Below are positions 27,131 through 36,826 of a stretch of DNA of 64,000 nt, piece by piece. Every line of letters starts with the position of its first letter. Positions within the stretch are counted from its first letter, which is position 1. Under the pieces are notes generated by a model. That model was not told where the DNA came from. It made no database searches and saw only the letters and a program-made list of their open reading frames with translations. The position numbers and the translations under genes are program-made. Origin of the DNA: Azotimanducus chitobiosivorans (GTDB lineage Bacteria > Pseudomonadota > Gammaproteobacteria > Pseudomonadales > Azotimanducaceae); contig OZ241339.1 in NCBI GenBank assembly GCA_965200235.1, forward strand, positions 1,674,001 to 1,738,000, written 5' to 3'.

Positions 27131-28303
27131 CTAGCGACTCAAATACGCCTGAATGTTCGTCCACTCGGGCTCGACTGCCTCTTGTTCAAGCTTTTTCGCA
27201 CGGGACGGGCGATTACGCGGCTTATCTCCCGTCGCAGGCACATGGATCGGTGTACGGTTGGTGATGGGCGTTTCGAGCTTCGAGTAGTCCCGCGCACCCG
27301 TACCGTCGCGTGAAATCCGATCAATCACCGGCTGATAGTCTGCCTCGGGGCTCGGAATCGTGACCACGAGCGTGACCCGTACCGCACCTTCCATTGCTTC
27401 ATCGACAACCCAGCCAGCTATGAGTTGCGCTGAATCGCAAGCAATTTCTGCAGCGGCGTTGTTGATCTGGCCGAACTCCTGCAAGGTCAGGTCGCGCCCC
27501 GAGGTGACGTTGACCACGAGCCCCGTCGAGCCTTTCATATCGACGTTCTCAAGCAGTGGACTGGACATGGCGGCGGTCATGGCATCCTTGGCGCGGTTGG
27601 CGTCAGAGGCTTCGCCAACGCCGATCAACGCCTTGCCGCCGCCGCGCATGATGCGCGAAAGGTCCGCGAAGTCCACGTTGATTTTACCGACCTTCATGAC
27701 GAGGTCGGAGATGCCGCCGACCGCCGTGCACAGAATATCGTCGGCACGTGCGAAGGCGTCCTCTATGCGCTGATCGCTGTGCGCTTCGCTGAGCTTGTCG
27801 TTGCTGATCGTGATGATCGAGTCAACTTTCGTCGCGAGCTTTTCGATGCCGTCTTCTGCGACCTTCTTGCGCGTCGGAAGCTCCCAACTGAACGGCTTGG
27901 TGACCACCGCCACCGTCAATATGCCACGTTTGCGTGCCAGCTCGGCGACCACCGGCGCGGCGCCTGTCCCAGTGCCGCCGCCCATGCCGGCTGCGATGAA
28001 GAGCATATCAATCTCATCGAGATGGGATTCGATTTCGTGCTCGGACTGGTGCGCCGCTTCGCGCCCCTTGTCGGGGTCGGCACCCGCGCCCAATCCAGAT
28101 TCCCGCTGCATGCCGAGCGCCATCGTCGGCACGCTCAAGGTGCCGAGATGGCCGGAATCCGTATTGAGGGCCAGATAACTGACCTCGGACTCCCCTCTGT
28201 TGAACATATGGTTGATGGCGTTGCCGCCACCACCACCAACGCCCATCACCTTGATGATGGCCTTGCGAGGTTCTGGATCTTCTACAACGAATAATTGCGA
28301 CAC
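27131..28303 (-). CDS. ftsZ: Cell division GTPase FtsZ
   Basis: FtsZ polymerises into the division ring. The tubulin signature GMGGGTGTGAAPVVAELAR lies near 106-124, with VGGGGGNAINHM near 21 and VDFADLSRIMRGGGKALIG near 208. The linker is rich in Pro, Arg and Lys. The C-terminal peptide reads EWTNIQAYLSR, where the usual proline of the DIPAFLR-type tail is Gln. AGGAGG lies eight bases before the GTG start, 31 bases after ftsA. lpxC, commonly next to ftsZ in this gene order, is not present. Confidence 0.97.
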   Translation of the reverse strand: MSQLFVVEDPEPRKAIIKVMGVGGGGGNAINHMFNRGESEVSYLALNTDSGHLGTLSVPTMALGMQRESGLGAGADPDKGREAAHQSEHEIESHLDEIDMLFIAAGMGGGTGTGAAPVVAELARKRGILTVAVVTKPFSWELPTRKKVAEDGIEKLATKVDSIITISNDKLSEAHSDQRIEDAFARADDILCTAVGGISDLVMKVGKINVDFADLSRIMRGGGKALIGVGEASDANRAKDAMTAAMSSPLLENVDMKGSTGLVVNVTSGRDLTLQEFGQINNAAAEIACDSAQLIAGWVVDEAMEGAVRVTLVVTIPSPEADYQPVIDRISRDGTGARDYSKLETPITNRTPIHVPATGDKPRNRPSRAKKLEQEAVEPEWTNIQAYLSR

Positions 28304-28334
28304 GACACTATCCTCCTAGTGATCATTTGAATGG

Positions 28335-29579
28335 TCAATAGCCGCTTACCACGGCGGTTTTGCGCGCGCCGGAGCCGAACAGCCTAGCGATGCGCACGAA
28401 AAATCTGTTTTGCACTTGCGCCTGCGCACGCGCGGCGCGAATGGCATCGGCGCGGTGCAGCAAGAGTCCGACCCCGGTCGAATACTTGGGGTCCTGCATC
28501 ATGGCGCGCACACCGTACTTCTGCGTCGGTATGCCCCGGCGCACGGCCATCTGAAAATGTTCTTCGGCGAGTTTGACGCAGCCTTCCATGCTCGCCGAGC
28601 CGCCGGTGAGCACGAGTCCTGCGCTCAACGAGCCGAGCAGCCCTTCGGCGGCAAGCTGCTCGCGTATCAACACGAAGAGCTCGGTGTAGCGCGCCTGGAC
28701 AACATCGGCAAGCGATTGCCGAGGTATCTCGCGGCCGATGCGTCCGCCCACGCCTTCCACATAGACTCGCTCGTGCCCGCCGACATCGCTTGCATAGGCG
28801 CATCCGTAGCGCTCCTTGATGTCCTGCGCGACCCGCAGCGGCGTCTGCAGCGCGTGCGCGATGTCTCGGGTCATCTGATCACCCGCGATAGGAATGACGC
28901 CCACATACTCGAGTGCGCCATCAAGATAGACGGCAATATCAGTGGTGCCGCCGCCGATATCCACGACGCATACACCGAGCGCTTTTTCGTCGTTGTCAAG
29001 CACAGCGCGGCTCGACGCAATCTGTTCGAGCACCAAGGCATCTACCTTCATCTCGCACGAGTACACGCACTTTTCGATGTTGCTCGCAGCGGCATCGGCG
29101 CAGTTCACCAGCAGCACGCCGACACCTAGCTGCTTGCCGTACATGCCAATTGGCTGCGTCACGCCTGTGGCGCGGTCAACCGTGAAGGTGCGGGGCAGGA
29201 CATGCAGCATGCGTTCGCCGAGGCCGATATCGATGGCACTCGCTGTATCGATGGCCGAAGCAATATCGTTGGCGCTCACTTCCTTGCCCGCGATTTTCAC
29301 CTTGCCGTCAGCGTGCATGCAGCGGATGTGACTGCCTGCGATGCCAACGGTGACGCCCGATACCGAGCCGCTATCGATGCCGGAGGCGTACTCGACGCCG
29401 CGAATCGCCGAGCGGATGGCATCCACGGTGGCGTCAATATCAACCACTTCGCCGCGCTTCAGGCCGGTGGAGTCGTGATGTCCGACACCGATGATCTCGA
29501 CTTCGGCGTCCGCCCGCATCCGCCCCATGATGGCGACGATCTTGTGTGTCCCGATATCAAGGCTGGTAATCACCGTCAT
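28335..29579 (-). CDS. ftsA: Cell division actin-like protein FtsA
   Basis: FtsA tethers FtsZ to the membrane. The 414-residue protein has TSLDIGTHKIVAIMG at residues 5-18 (phosphate 1), the 1C domain, VVDIGGGTTDIAVYLDG near 205 (phosphate 2), VLTGGSASMEGCVKLAE near 330 (adenosine) and a C-terminal amphipathic segment FFVRIARLFGS. Start ATG overlaps the ftsQ stop by four bases. Confidence 0.97.
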   Translation of the reverse strand: MTVITSLDIGTHKIVAIMGRMRADAEVEIIGVGHHDSTGLKRGEVVDIDATVDAIRSAIRGVEYASGIDSGSVSGVTVGIAGSHIRCMHADGKVKIAGKEVSANDIASAIDTASAIDIGLGERMLHVLPRTFTVDRATGVTQPIGMYGKQLGVGVLLVNCADAAASNIEKCVYSCEMKVDALVLEQIASSRAVLDNDEKALGVCVVDIGGGTTDIAVYLDGALEYVGVIPIAGDQMTRDIAHALQTPLRVAQDIKERYGCAYASDVGGHERVYVEGVGGRIGREIPRQSLADVVQARYTELFVLIREQLAAEGLLGSLSAGLVLTGGSASMEGCVKLAEEHFQMAVRRGIPTQKYGVRAMMQDPKYSTGVGLLLHRADAIRAARAQAQVQNRFFVRIARLFGSGARKTAVVSGY

Positions 29580-30361
29580 CGCCCTTCTCCGCTGACAATA
29601 GGCGCGGACACAAAATGACCCGCGAGCAATTGGCCTTGAGGCGCATGGCGCACCGCGATCGCATCGGCATAGCGGGCATCAACATGCGCCACCCGATGCC
29701 AATCCGTTTTGAGCGCCGACTGGTAAATACGCGCGAACCTGTGGGCGCGGTCCACTTGGGCATTGCTGCCGAGCATCAGCGTCTTGCCAGCGTCCATATG
29801 CAGAACGACTCGGCCGGAGGCGTCAATGTTGACTTCATTGAGGCGAATGCCGAGTTCATCGAGCATAAGGTCAAAGGCCATGAACACAAACTTCTCGTGC
29901 CCGGGCGCCGCGCGGTCGTTTGTATCGCCCTGCAGCACTTGACGGACCAGCGACACGGGTGCGCTTTGATTGGCGCGCGCCAGATCGCGAATGGCGTTCA
30001 CAAGTGTTCGCTCAGGACCCGACAGGCGCGAGGTCAAGCTATGCGACACTTTCACTGTCGCCCTCGAAAGGCCGTTTGATCGAATCTCGACGGCGCCCAC
30101 CCATGGCAGCGACCCAAGGTCTTTGGCGAGGTCTTCGGAATCGAGCCAGAACGCGCGTTCATGCACGTACGGGTCAAGTAGGGCTTCAAGCTGTTCGCGC
30201 TCATCCGGGGACAAGTTGCCTTCGACCCGAATCTGCAGCGCACCGACATGATAGTTGCGAGCGAGTTCAGCGGCGACAAGCAGCAGCACCAAGGCACACG
30301 CCCAGAATGCCCACGTGAATTGGCGGCTTGAGTCTTGCGTTGTCGGCGCCATTGTCTTCAC
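29576..30361 (-). CDS. ftsQ: Cell division protein FtsQ
   Basis: A 261-residue bitopic protein: one membrane helix (about residues 17-35), a POTRA domain opening YHVGALQIRVEGNLSPDEREQLEALL, and the FtsQ beta-domain (RLNEVNIDASGRVVLHMDAGKTLMLG). It scaffolds FtsL/FtsB in the divisome. The gene directly follows murC with a four-base overlap; ddl and murB, usually between them, are absent. Confidence 0.93.
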   Translation of the reverse strand: MKTMAPTTQDSSRQFTWAFWACALVLLLVAAELARNYHVGALQIRVEGNLSPDEREQLEALLDPYVHERAFWLDSEDLAKDLGSLPWVGAVEIRSNGLSRATVKVSHSLTSRLSGPERTLVNAIRDLARANQSAPVSLVRQVLQGDTNDRAAPGHEKFVFMAFDLMLDELGIRLNEVNIDASGRVVLHMDAGKTLMLGSNAQVDRAHRFARIYQSALKTDWHRVAHVDARYADAIAVRHAPQGQLLAGHFVSAPIVSGEGR

Positions 30362-31821
30362 CCTATCTTGAGCGCCGATTGCGCGTGCGCTTCAGCCATT
30401 TGCGCAGTGAGGCGATTGACATTGCCCGCGCCCTGCACGAGCAGCACATCGTCGTCTTCGATTAGCTGCGTGAGCAGCTCGCAAGCATCGTCTGCGGTGC
30501 CAGCCATAGACTTCTGTAGCGGCCTGCCCAAGTTGCGCAGTCCTTTGAAGAGGTCACAGCTCCTAGCGCCATCGATGACGGGCTCACCAGCCGCGTAGGT
30601 TTCTAGCAGCGCGAGCACATCGACACGCGCGAGCACATCCACAAAGGCATCGAACAGCTGCTGCGTCCGAGAGTACCGATGCGGCTGAAAGGCCATCACG
30701 AGGCGACGCCGCGGCCAGAGATGTCGCGCCGTGTCGATCACCGCCGCAAGCTCGCGCGGATGATGCCCGTAGTCATCGATAAGTATGAATCGCTTGCCAT
30801 TGATCAGGCAGTGCGGATGGATTTCAAAGCGCCGGCCAACGCCGTGAAAATTCTCCATAGCGCCTGCGATGGCATCATCGGAAAGCCCAAGCTCGGTCGC
30901 TACTGCGACAGCGGCGAGCGCATTCAGCACGTTGTGTGTCCCCGGCGGCGACACCGCCACTTCGACGGGCGGACGCCCTGCTGGCCGATGTGCAGTGAAG
31001 CGCCAGTCCAGATGATCGGCGCGAATGTTGGTAGCTCGATAGTCGCGGCCTTCGGCTAGTCCATAGGTCAAGACCGGACGCGTGAGCGCTGGCAGAATAT
31101 CGGCCACGCCCGAGTCATCGGCGCACGCGAGCAGTGCGCCGAAGAAGGGCAGCCGCTGCGCGAATCGAATGAAAGCGTCTTTGAGGTGGCCGAAATCGCC
31201 GTCATAAGCGGCAAGATGATCACGATCAATGTTGGTGACCACAGCGATCTGCGGCAGCAGATGCAAGAACGACGCATCGCTCTCGTCGGCCTCGGCAATC
31301 AAATGCTGCCCTTCACCGAAGCGCGCGTTGCCGCTCCTGCCGCGCAGCACACCACCGATCACATACGTTGGGTCCGCGCCAGCATGCTCGAACATGGCGG
31401 CGATCATGCTTGTGGTGGTGGTCTTGCCATGGCTACCGGCGACGGCGACACCAATTCGGTAGCGCATCAGCTCGCCGAGCATCTCCGCTCTCGGAATGAC
31501 CGCAATGCCGAGCGCACGCGCTTCGGCAATCTCCTCGTTGGTGGGCGGCACTGCAGCCGACACCACGACGACATCGGCATTGCGCACATGTTCCCGCTTG
31601 TGGCCGACGTGTACCTCGACACCCACACGTTGCAAGTGGCGCGTGGTTGCCGATGCTTCCAAGTCGGAGCCCGACACGGCAAAGCCTTCGTTTGCCAACA
31701 CTTCGGCGATGCCGCACATGCCAGCACCGCCGACGCCAACAAAATGTACTCGCTTGACGCGGCCCATGAAGCGCAGATTCGTCGGCAGCCTTGACGGCGG
31801 CGTGAGCGGCTCAGTCGTCAT
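30358..31821 (-). CDS. murC: UDP-N-acetylmuramate--L-alanine ligase
   Basis: MurC adds L-Ala to UDP-MurNAc. VHFVGVGGAGMCGIAEVL near the N-terminus binds UDP, VAGSHGKTTTTSMIAAMFE is the ATP P-loop, and FILIDDYGHHPRELAA and FQPHRYSRTQ are family blocks. The open frame extends to 31866, but ATG 31821 is chosen: it overlaps the ftsW 3' end by 11 bases and removes a non-homologous Arg-rich leader, giving 487 residues. Confidence 0.96.
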   Translation of the reverse strand: MTTEPLTPPSRLPTNLRFMGRVKRVHFVGVGGAGMCGIAEVLANEGFAVSGSDLEASATTRHLQRVGVEVHVGHKREHVRNADVVVVSAAVPPTNEEIAEARALGIAVIPRAEMLGELMRYRIGVAVAGSHGKTTTTSMIAAMFEHAGADPTYVIGGVLRGRSGNARFGEGQHLIAEADESDASFLHLLPQIAVVTNIDRDHLAAYDGDFGHLKDAFIRFAQRLPFFGALLACADDSGVADILPALTRPVLTYGLAEGRDYRATNIRADHLDWRFTAHRPAGRPPVEVAVSPPGTHNVLNALAAVAVATELGLSDDAIAGAMENFHGVGRRFEIHPHCLINGKRFILIDDYGHHPRELAAVIDTARHLWPRRRLVMAFQPHRYSRTQQLFDAFVDVLARVDVLALLETYAAGEPVIDGARSCDLFKGLRNLGRPLQKSMAGTADDACELLTQLIEDDDVLLVQGAGNVNRLTAQMAEAHAQSALKIG

Positions 31822-32959
31822 CGCCCGCCTCCTCAATATCGGTCTCCATCTCCACCCGCGCCACAAGTCCGAGCATGGCGGCGGTCGCGATCAGGCTGTT
31901 GCCGCCATAACTGATAAGCGGCAGCGTCAAGCCCTTGGTTGGCAGCACACCGAGGTTCACCCCATAGTTGATGAGCGCTTGCAGGCCGATGGCAAGGCCC
32001 ACGCCCCAAGCGAGCAGCGCCGGATAGGGATCGTTATCGCACCACACGCGCCTGCCAACGCGCAGCACATGGAAGATCAGGAACGCGAACAGCACGACCA
32101 CTGCCAAGATGCCGAAAAGTCCGAGTTCTTCGGCGACGACTGCGAGGATGAAGTCGTTGTGCGATTCCGGCAGGTAGGCAAGCTTTTGAACGCCATCACC
32201 GAGGCCGAGGCCGAAGAACTCGCCGCGCCCGAAAGCGATTTGCGCTTGCACCGACTGATAGCCTTCCCCTGTGGCAGATTCCCACGGGTTCATGAATGAC
32301 AAGATGCGATCGAGTCGGTACGAAGCGCTGACCGCAAGGGTGCCGACCCCGGCAAGGGCTGCGACGCCCGCGGCAAGCAGATGGTGAATGCGCATGCCCG
32401 CGAGGAAGGTCATCGCAAGCACCACCAGCAAAAGCAGCACCATGCCACCGAAATCTGGCTGTAAGAGCAGGAGTCCACAGAGCATGGCGAAGAGCATGAT
32501 CGGCTGCACATAGGCCTTGATAGGCAGCCCTTGCGGCGAGGCGTGACGGCTCAAGCTTGCCGCAACGTAGACGATCGCCACCCATTTGACGAGTTCAATC
32601 GGCTGAACCGAGACCGGGCCGAGAGAGATCCAGCGCGTCGCGCCGTTGACGTTGACGCCGATCACAAGCACCACCGCACACATGATGATCGCGAGTAGCA
32701 TGAGCGGCACGCGCAGTACGCGCCAAGTCTCAAGCGGCACGTGCGCGACAACGAGGAACGCGGCAAGCGCGGCGAGCAGGTAGAAGGTGTGCCGAAGCGG
32801 CACGGCAAGCGTTGATGGCGATTCGACGCTGCCCGCAAGCGTCGCCGACGACACCATGACGAGGCCGAAGAGCGCGAGGCAGAGGGCAGGCATCACGAGC
32901 CCCGCCTGAAACGACACTTGAAACGGCCTTTGCATCGATTGCGGCACGGAATCGTTCAT
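31811..32959 (-). CDS. ftsW: Peptidoglycan polymerase FtsW (SEDS family)
   Basis: A SEDS glycosyltransferase with about ten membrane helices. Family blocks: GATRWISLGPVSVQPIEL, LQPDFGGMVLLLLV, YQSVQAQIAFGRGEFFGLGLG and the C-terminal NLGVLPTKGLTLPLISYGGNS. I start it at ATG 32959 (ATGA overlap with murD), giving 382 residues; the longer frame to 33085 adds an Arg-rich non-homologous leader. murG, which normally follows ftsW, is missing. Confidence 0.95.
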   Translation of the reverse strand: MNDSVPQSMQRPFQVSFQAGLVMPALCLALFGLVMVSSATLAGSVESPSTLAVPLRHTFYLLAALAAFLVVAHVPLETWRVLRVPLMLLAIIMCAVVLVIGVNVNGATRWISLGPVSVQPIELVKWVAIVYVAASLSRHASPQGLPIKAYVQPIMLFAMLCGLLLLQPDFGGMVLLLLVVLAMTFLAGMRIHHLLAAGVAALAGVGTLAVSASYRLDRILSFMNPWESATGEGYQSVQAQIAFGRGEFFGLGLGDGVQKLAYLPESHNDFILAVVAEELGLFGILAVVVLFAFLIFHVLRVGRRVWCDNDPYPALLAWGVGLAIGLQALINYGVNLGVLPTKGLTLPLISYGGNSLIATAAMLGLVARVEMETDIEEAGDDD

Positions 32960-34308
32960 TGTGAAAGGCCTGTGACTGCGGCTTGAAACGCGCGCCCGCG
33001 CACCTCGAAGTTCTCGAACATATCGAAGCTTGCGGCGGCTGGCGACAGCAGCACTTGATCGCCGTTCTTGGCGCGGCCGGAGCACAGATATACGGCTTCG
33101 TCCATCGATTGGGCGCTGAAGATCTCCGTTGTGCCCTCAAGCGCATCAACGAAGCGCGGCGCGTCCTTGCCGAGCACGCACACGCCAGCGATTTGCTCGC
33201 TGATTGACTTGCGCAACGGGCTGATATCCGCGCCCTTGGCATCGCCGCCGAGAATCACGAAGATGCGGCCGTCGCCGGACGCGCTCGCAAGACTCGTGAT
33301 CGCGCTGTGCGCAGCGGCGACGTTCGTGGCTTTGGAGTCGTCAATCCAGCGCACGCCATCCTGCACGCCGATGAGCTTCATGCGATGCGGCAGGCCGTCA
33401 AAGCTGGCGAGAAAATCACCCGCTGCGCGTACATCTGCGCCTGCTTCGGACGCGATGACAAGCGCGACCAGTGCATTGGCACATTGATGACCGCTGCCAA
33501 AAGGCAGCGCTTCTAGGCTTGTGATTCGATGACTGCCAAGGGCGAGCCATTTGCCGTCGACGAGGCCGGCATCGCGAGCGCCCTTCGGTGCGTCCATGCC
33601 AAAACTCAAGCGCACGTGTCCCCCTTCCACCGCAGACGCTGCAGTCAGCGGATCTTGGCGATTTTCAAGGCTTGTATCAGCGCCTTTGAATATCCGATGC
33701 TTCGCGTTTGCGTAGTCTTCAAAGGACCGGTAGCGGTCGCCGTGATCAGGCGCGATGTTCAAGATCGCGCCAAGATGCACCGATTCGCCAGCAAGCCGCT
33801 CAAGCTGAAAGCTCGAAAGCTCCAAGATGTGCGCCGCGGCGGCGCTCATCAGCATATCGAGCGCTGGAAATCCGAGATTGCCGCCGACCGCGACATTGAT
33901 GCCAAGTCCGCGCAGCAGATGACCAGCGAGGCTGCAGACCGTGCTCTTGCCGTTGGTGCCAGTCACAGCAAACACCGGCGCCCGTGCAGAGCGCAGGAAG
34001 AGGCCGATGTCACTGTCAACCGGAATGCCGAGCCGCCTTGCCGGCGCAAGCACGCACGAATCGTCAATGGCAATGCCGGGACTCACGTATACGCGCCCGA
34101 TGCCTTGCCAAGACATATGCCTCGATGCGCGGCCGCAGACGAATTCGACCTGCGGATAGTCGTTCGCTGCCGCCGCCAGCATCGGCGGCTGCTCGCGTGT
34201 ATCGACTACTAGGAGGTTCGCCGCGCCCGCGTGAGCGAGATGCCGCAGCAGCGAGTAGCCGGTCACCCCAAGTCCGAGGATTGCTTGCCGTTCCGCCATA
34301 ACCGTCAC
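32956..34308 (-). CDS. murD: UDP-N-acetylmuramoyl-L-alanine--D-glutamate ligase
   Basis: MurD adds D-Glu. GLGVTGYSLLRHLAHAG binds UDP, FAVTGTNGKSTVCSLAGHLL is the ATP site, LELSSFQLERL and ILNIAPDHGDRY are conserved blocks and VRWIDDSKATNVAAA is the central-domain signature. In the ILNIAPDHGDRY block, most MurD proteins read N(I/V)xxDHLDRH; here Gly and Tyr replace Leu and His. 450 residues, overlapping mraY by four bases. Confidence 0.95.
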   Translation of the reverse strand: MTVMAERQAILGLGVTGYSLLRHLAHAGAANLLVVDTREQPPMLAAAANDYPQVEFVCGRASRHMSWQGIGRVYVSPGIAIDDSCVLAPARRLGIPVDSDIGLFLRSARAPVFAVTGTNGKSTVCSLAGHLLRGLGINVAVGGNLGFPALDMLMSAAAAHILELSSFQLERLAGESVHLGAILNIAPDHGDRYRSFEDYANAKHRIFKGADTSLENRQDPLTAASAVEGGHVRLSFGMDAPKGARDAGLVDGKWLALGSHRITSLEALPFGSGHQCANALVALVIASEAGADVRAAGDFLASFDGLPHRMKLIGVQDGVRWIDDSKATNVAAAHSAITSLASASGDGRIFVILGGDAKGADISPLRKSISEQIAGVCVLGKDAPRFVDALEGTTEIFSAQSMDEAVYLCSGRAKNGDQVLLSPAAASFDMFENFEVRGRAFQAAVTGLSQ

Positions 34309-35387
34309 CGAATCTTCAAGGTGGACAGGGCGATGAGCACGAGTACGAGGCTGATGATCCAGAACCGGACGATCACCACCGACTCAGGCCAGCCTTTCAG
34401 CTCAAAGTGATGGTGCAGCGGCGCCATGCGAAACACGCGCTTGCCGGTCAGTCGAAAAGATGCCACCTGCACCACCACCGACACGGTTTCGAGCACGAAC
34501 ACACCGGCCATCACGACCAGCAGCAACTCGTGTCGGGAGATGAGCGCGAGCACGCCCAAAGCCGCGCCGAGCGAGAGCGCGCCGACATCGCCCATGAACA
34601 CCTGCGCGGGGTAGGCGTTGAACCACAGAAAACCGAGCGCGGCACCCGAGATCGCACCGCAGACAATGGCGAGCTCGCCAGCACCTTCAATGTAGGGCAC
34701 GCCAAAATAGGCTGACATCTCCGAATGACCAGCCACATAGGCGAGCAGGCCAAGTGCCGCGGCGATCATGGCACACGGCAAAATGGCGAGCCCGTCGAGC
34801 CCGTCGGTGAGGTTCACCGCGTTGCTGCTGCCAACAATGACGAGGTAGGCGAGCAGCAGGTAGGCGGGACCAAGATGAAGCGCGACTTCTTTGAACACAG
34901 GCACATAGAGCGCCGTTTGCTCGCCGCCCGTAGCATTGCTGTAGAGAAATCCGGCGATCGTGAGCGCGGCGACCGACTGCGCGAGGAATTTCCATCTCGC
35001 CCGCAAGCCTTGGGCATTGCCGCGCACGACTTTCAGGTAGTCATCAGCGAAACCGATCAGGCCAAATGCCAAGGTCGCCAGCACCACCGTCCAGACATAG
35101 ATGTTCTCAAGCCGCGCCCAGAGCACTGCGGTGAGCGCGAACACGCCAAGAATCAAAAGACCGCCCATGGTGGGTGTGCCGGCCTTGGCAAGGTGGGTCT
35201 CAGGACCGTCGTCACGCACCACCTGATTGACCTGCAGCTTCTGTAGGTAGCGGATCACCGTCGAGCCCAGCAAGAGACTCAAGAGCAGCGCCGTGACCGC
35301 AGCAAATACGGTGCGTAGCGTCAAATATTGAAGCACGCCGAAGCCGGAATCGACTTGCATCAGCATGTCGGTGAGCCAATTCAACAT
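34305..35387 (-). CDS. mraY: Phospho-MurNAc-pentapeptide transferase
   Basis: MraY makes lipid I at the cytoplasmic membrane. A 360-residue ten-helix protein with the DDYLKVVRGNAQGLRARWKF catalytic loop, SNAVNLTDGLDGLA, WFNAYPAQVFMGDVGALSLG and APLHHHFELKGWPE near the C-terminus. Length and motifs are normal. It follows murE directly, with murF missing in between, and overlaps it by seven bases. Confidence 0.97.
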   Translation of the reverse strand: MLNWLTDMLMQVDSGFGVLQYLTLRTVFAAVTALLLSLLLGSTVIRYLQKLQVNQVVRDDGPETHLAKAGTPTMGGLLILGVFALTAVLWARLENIYVWTVVLATLAFGLIGFADDYLKVVRGNAQGLRARWKFLAQSVAALTIAGFLYSNATGGEQTALYVPVFKEVALHLGPAYLLLAYLVIVGSSNAVNLTDGLDGLAILPCAMIAAALGLLAYVAGHSEMSAYFGVPYIEGAGELAIVCGAISGAALGFLWFNAYPAQVFMGDVGALSLGAALGVLALISRHELLLVVMAGVFVLETVSVVVQVASFRLTGKRVFRMAPLHHHFELKGWPESVVIVRFWIISLVLVLIALSTLKIR

Positions 35388-36826
35388 GCGTGCAGCTGCC
35401 GGTTCTGCGAGAGATTGCGCGCGAGTTCAATATCGCTGTGCGGGATGACGCATCCGCCGCGCTCAATGCCGAACTCATGGCCTTTGCCAGCAATCAGCAG
35501 CGCTTGCCCCGGCCGCGCCGAGCGGTAGGCCTCTTCGGATGCGCGGGCGCGGTCGCCGACATTGTGCGGCGCGAGACGAGAAAAGCGCCTGCAGACTTCA
35601 TCGCGGATATGGCAAGGCGGTTCGCCGCGTGGGTTGTCGTCCGTAACCCACGCATCGACCGCAAGGCTGTCCACCACTTCGGCCATGAGCGCGCGCTTGC
35701 CTTGATCACGCTCGCCGCCGCAACCGAACACACAGACAACACCGTCAGCAAAGCGCCGCTGCAAGCTCTTCATCGCGCGCGCAAGGGCATCGGGCGTATG
35801 CGCGTAATCGACGATGATCGGCACCGGCGCGTCAAAGACTTGCATTCGCCCCGGCACCGGCGGCAGGCCGGTCGCGATTGTCCACATGGCGTGCATGTCA
35901 ATGCCGGCGGCCGCAAGGCTCGTCATGGCGGTGAGCAGGTTCAGCGGGCCGGTTTCGCCGATCATTGGCAGAACACATGCGTAGCGGCCCCATGGCGTTT
36001 CGGCTTGCAGTTCAACACCTGTCGCCCGCTCCTGCAATGCGTATCGCACATCCGCGCCGCTACCCCTGCCGACGGTCACTACTCGCGCCTGTTTGTTGAC
36101 GGCTTTCCGTATTACGCTGCTCGCGGCGTCATCGATATTGACGACGGCAGTCTTCACAGAAGGCATGGAAAAAAGACGCGCCTTGGCAACGAGGTAGGCA
36201 TCCATGTCTCGGTGGTAATCCAAATGATCGCGGCTCAAATTCGTGAACACCGCGACTTCAGGATTCACACCGCCAAGGCGGTCTTGATCGAGGGCATGCG
36301 AGCTGGCTTCGAGAGCCACCCAGCGCACGCCACGAAAACGGAGCGCGTTCAGTCGCGCTTGCATGGTGACGGCATCCGGCGTCGTCAGGTTTGCGCTTGC
36401 GAGCTTCGGCGGCGTGCCCCAGCCGATCGTACCGTGGCACGCCGCAGGGATATCGAGTGCGGCAAGCAAACTCGCGACGTACCAGCAGACCGAAGTCTTG
36501 CCGTTGGTGCCGGTGACGGCGACAATGCGCAGGGCGAGCGCCGGTTCGCCGTAGAAGCGCGCAGCGAGTTCGCCGATCTTGGCGCGCAAGGCCGAATCGC
36601 TGACACTCGGCACCGGCAGGTCGCGCAGCTCGCGCTCGCAGGCGATCGCCGCCGCACCGCGCTCAATGGCGTCTTGCACAAAATCGTGGCCGTCGAGTTC
36701 GCTACCTTTGAGCGCAACGAAGAGATCCCCGGTAATGACTTCGCGCGAATCGAGCGTCAAGCCAGTGATCTGCGTCACCAGGTCACTCGACCGGGGGAAG
36801 AGCGATTTCAGCGACACGGCCGTCAT
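35381..36826 (-). CDS. murE: UDP-MurNAc-L-alanyl-D-glutamate--2,6-diaminopimelate ligase
   Basis: MurE adds the third residue of the stem peptide. DSREVITGDLFVALKG is the N-terminal domain, AVTGTNGKTSVCWYVASLLA the ATP site, FTNLSRDHLDYH the metal-loop block and VTDDNPRGEPP the diaminopimelate-recognition motif (DNPR). One core block usually read as F/LNxxNLLAA is shortened to GPLNLLTAM. At 481 residues there is no MurF fusion, so the loss of murF from the cluster is real. Four-base overlap with ftsI. Confidence 0.95.
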   Translation of the reverse strand: MTAVSLKSLFPRSSDLVTQITGLTLDSREVITGDLFVALKGSELDGHDFVQDAIERGAAAIACERELRDLPVPSVSDSALRAKIGELAARFYGEPALALRIVAVTGTNGKTSVCWYVASLLAALDIPAACHGTIGWGTPPKLASANLTTPDAVTMQARLNALRFRGVRWVALEASSHALDQDRLGGVNPEVAVFTNLSRDHLDYHRDMDAYLVAKARLFSMPSVKTAVVNIDDAASSVIRKAVNKQARVVTVGRGSGADVRYALQERATGVELQAETPWGRYACVLPMIGETGPLNLLTAMTSLAAAGIDMHAMWTIATGLPPVPGRMQVFDAPVPIIVDYAHTPDALARAMKSLQRRFADGVVCVFGCGGERDQGKRALMAEVVDSLAVDAWVTDDNPRGEPPCHIRDEVCRRFSRLAPHNVGDRARASEEAYRSARPGQALLIAGKGHEFGIERGGCVIPHSDIELARNLSQNRQLHAC

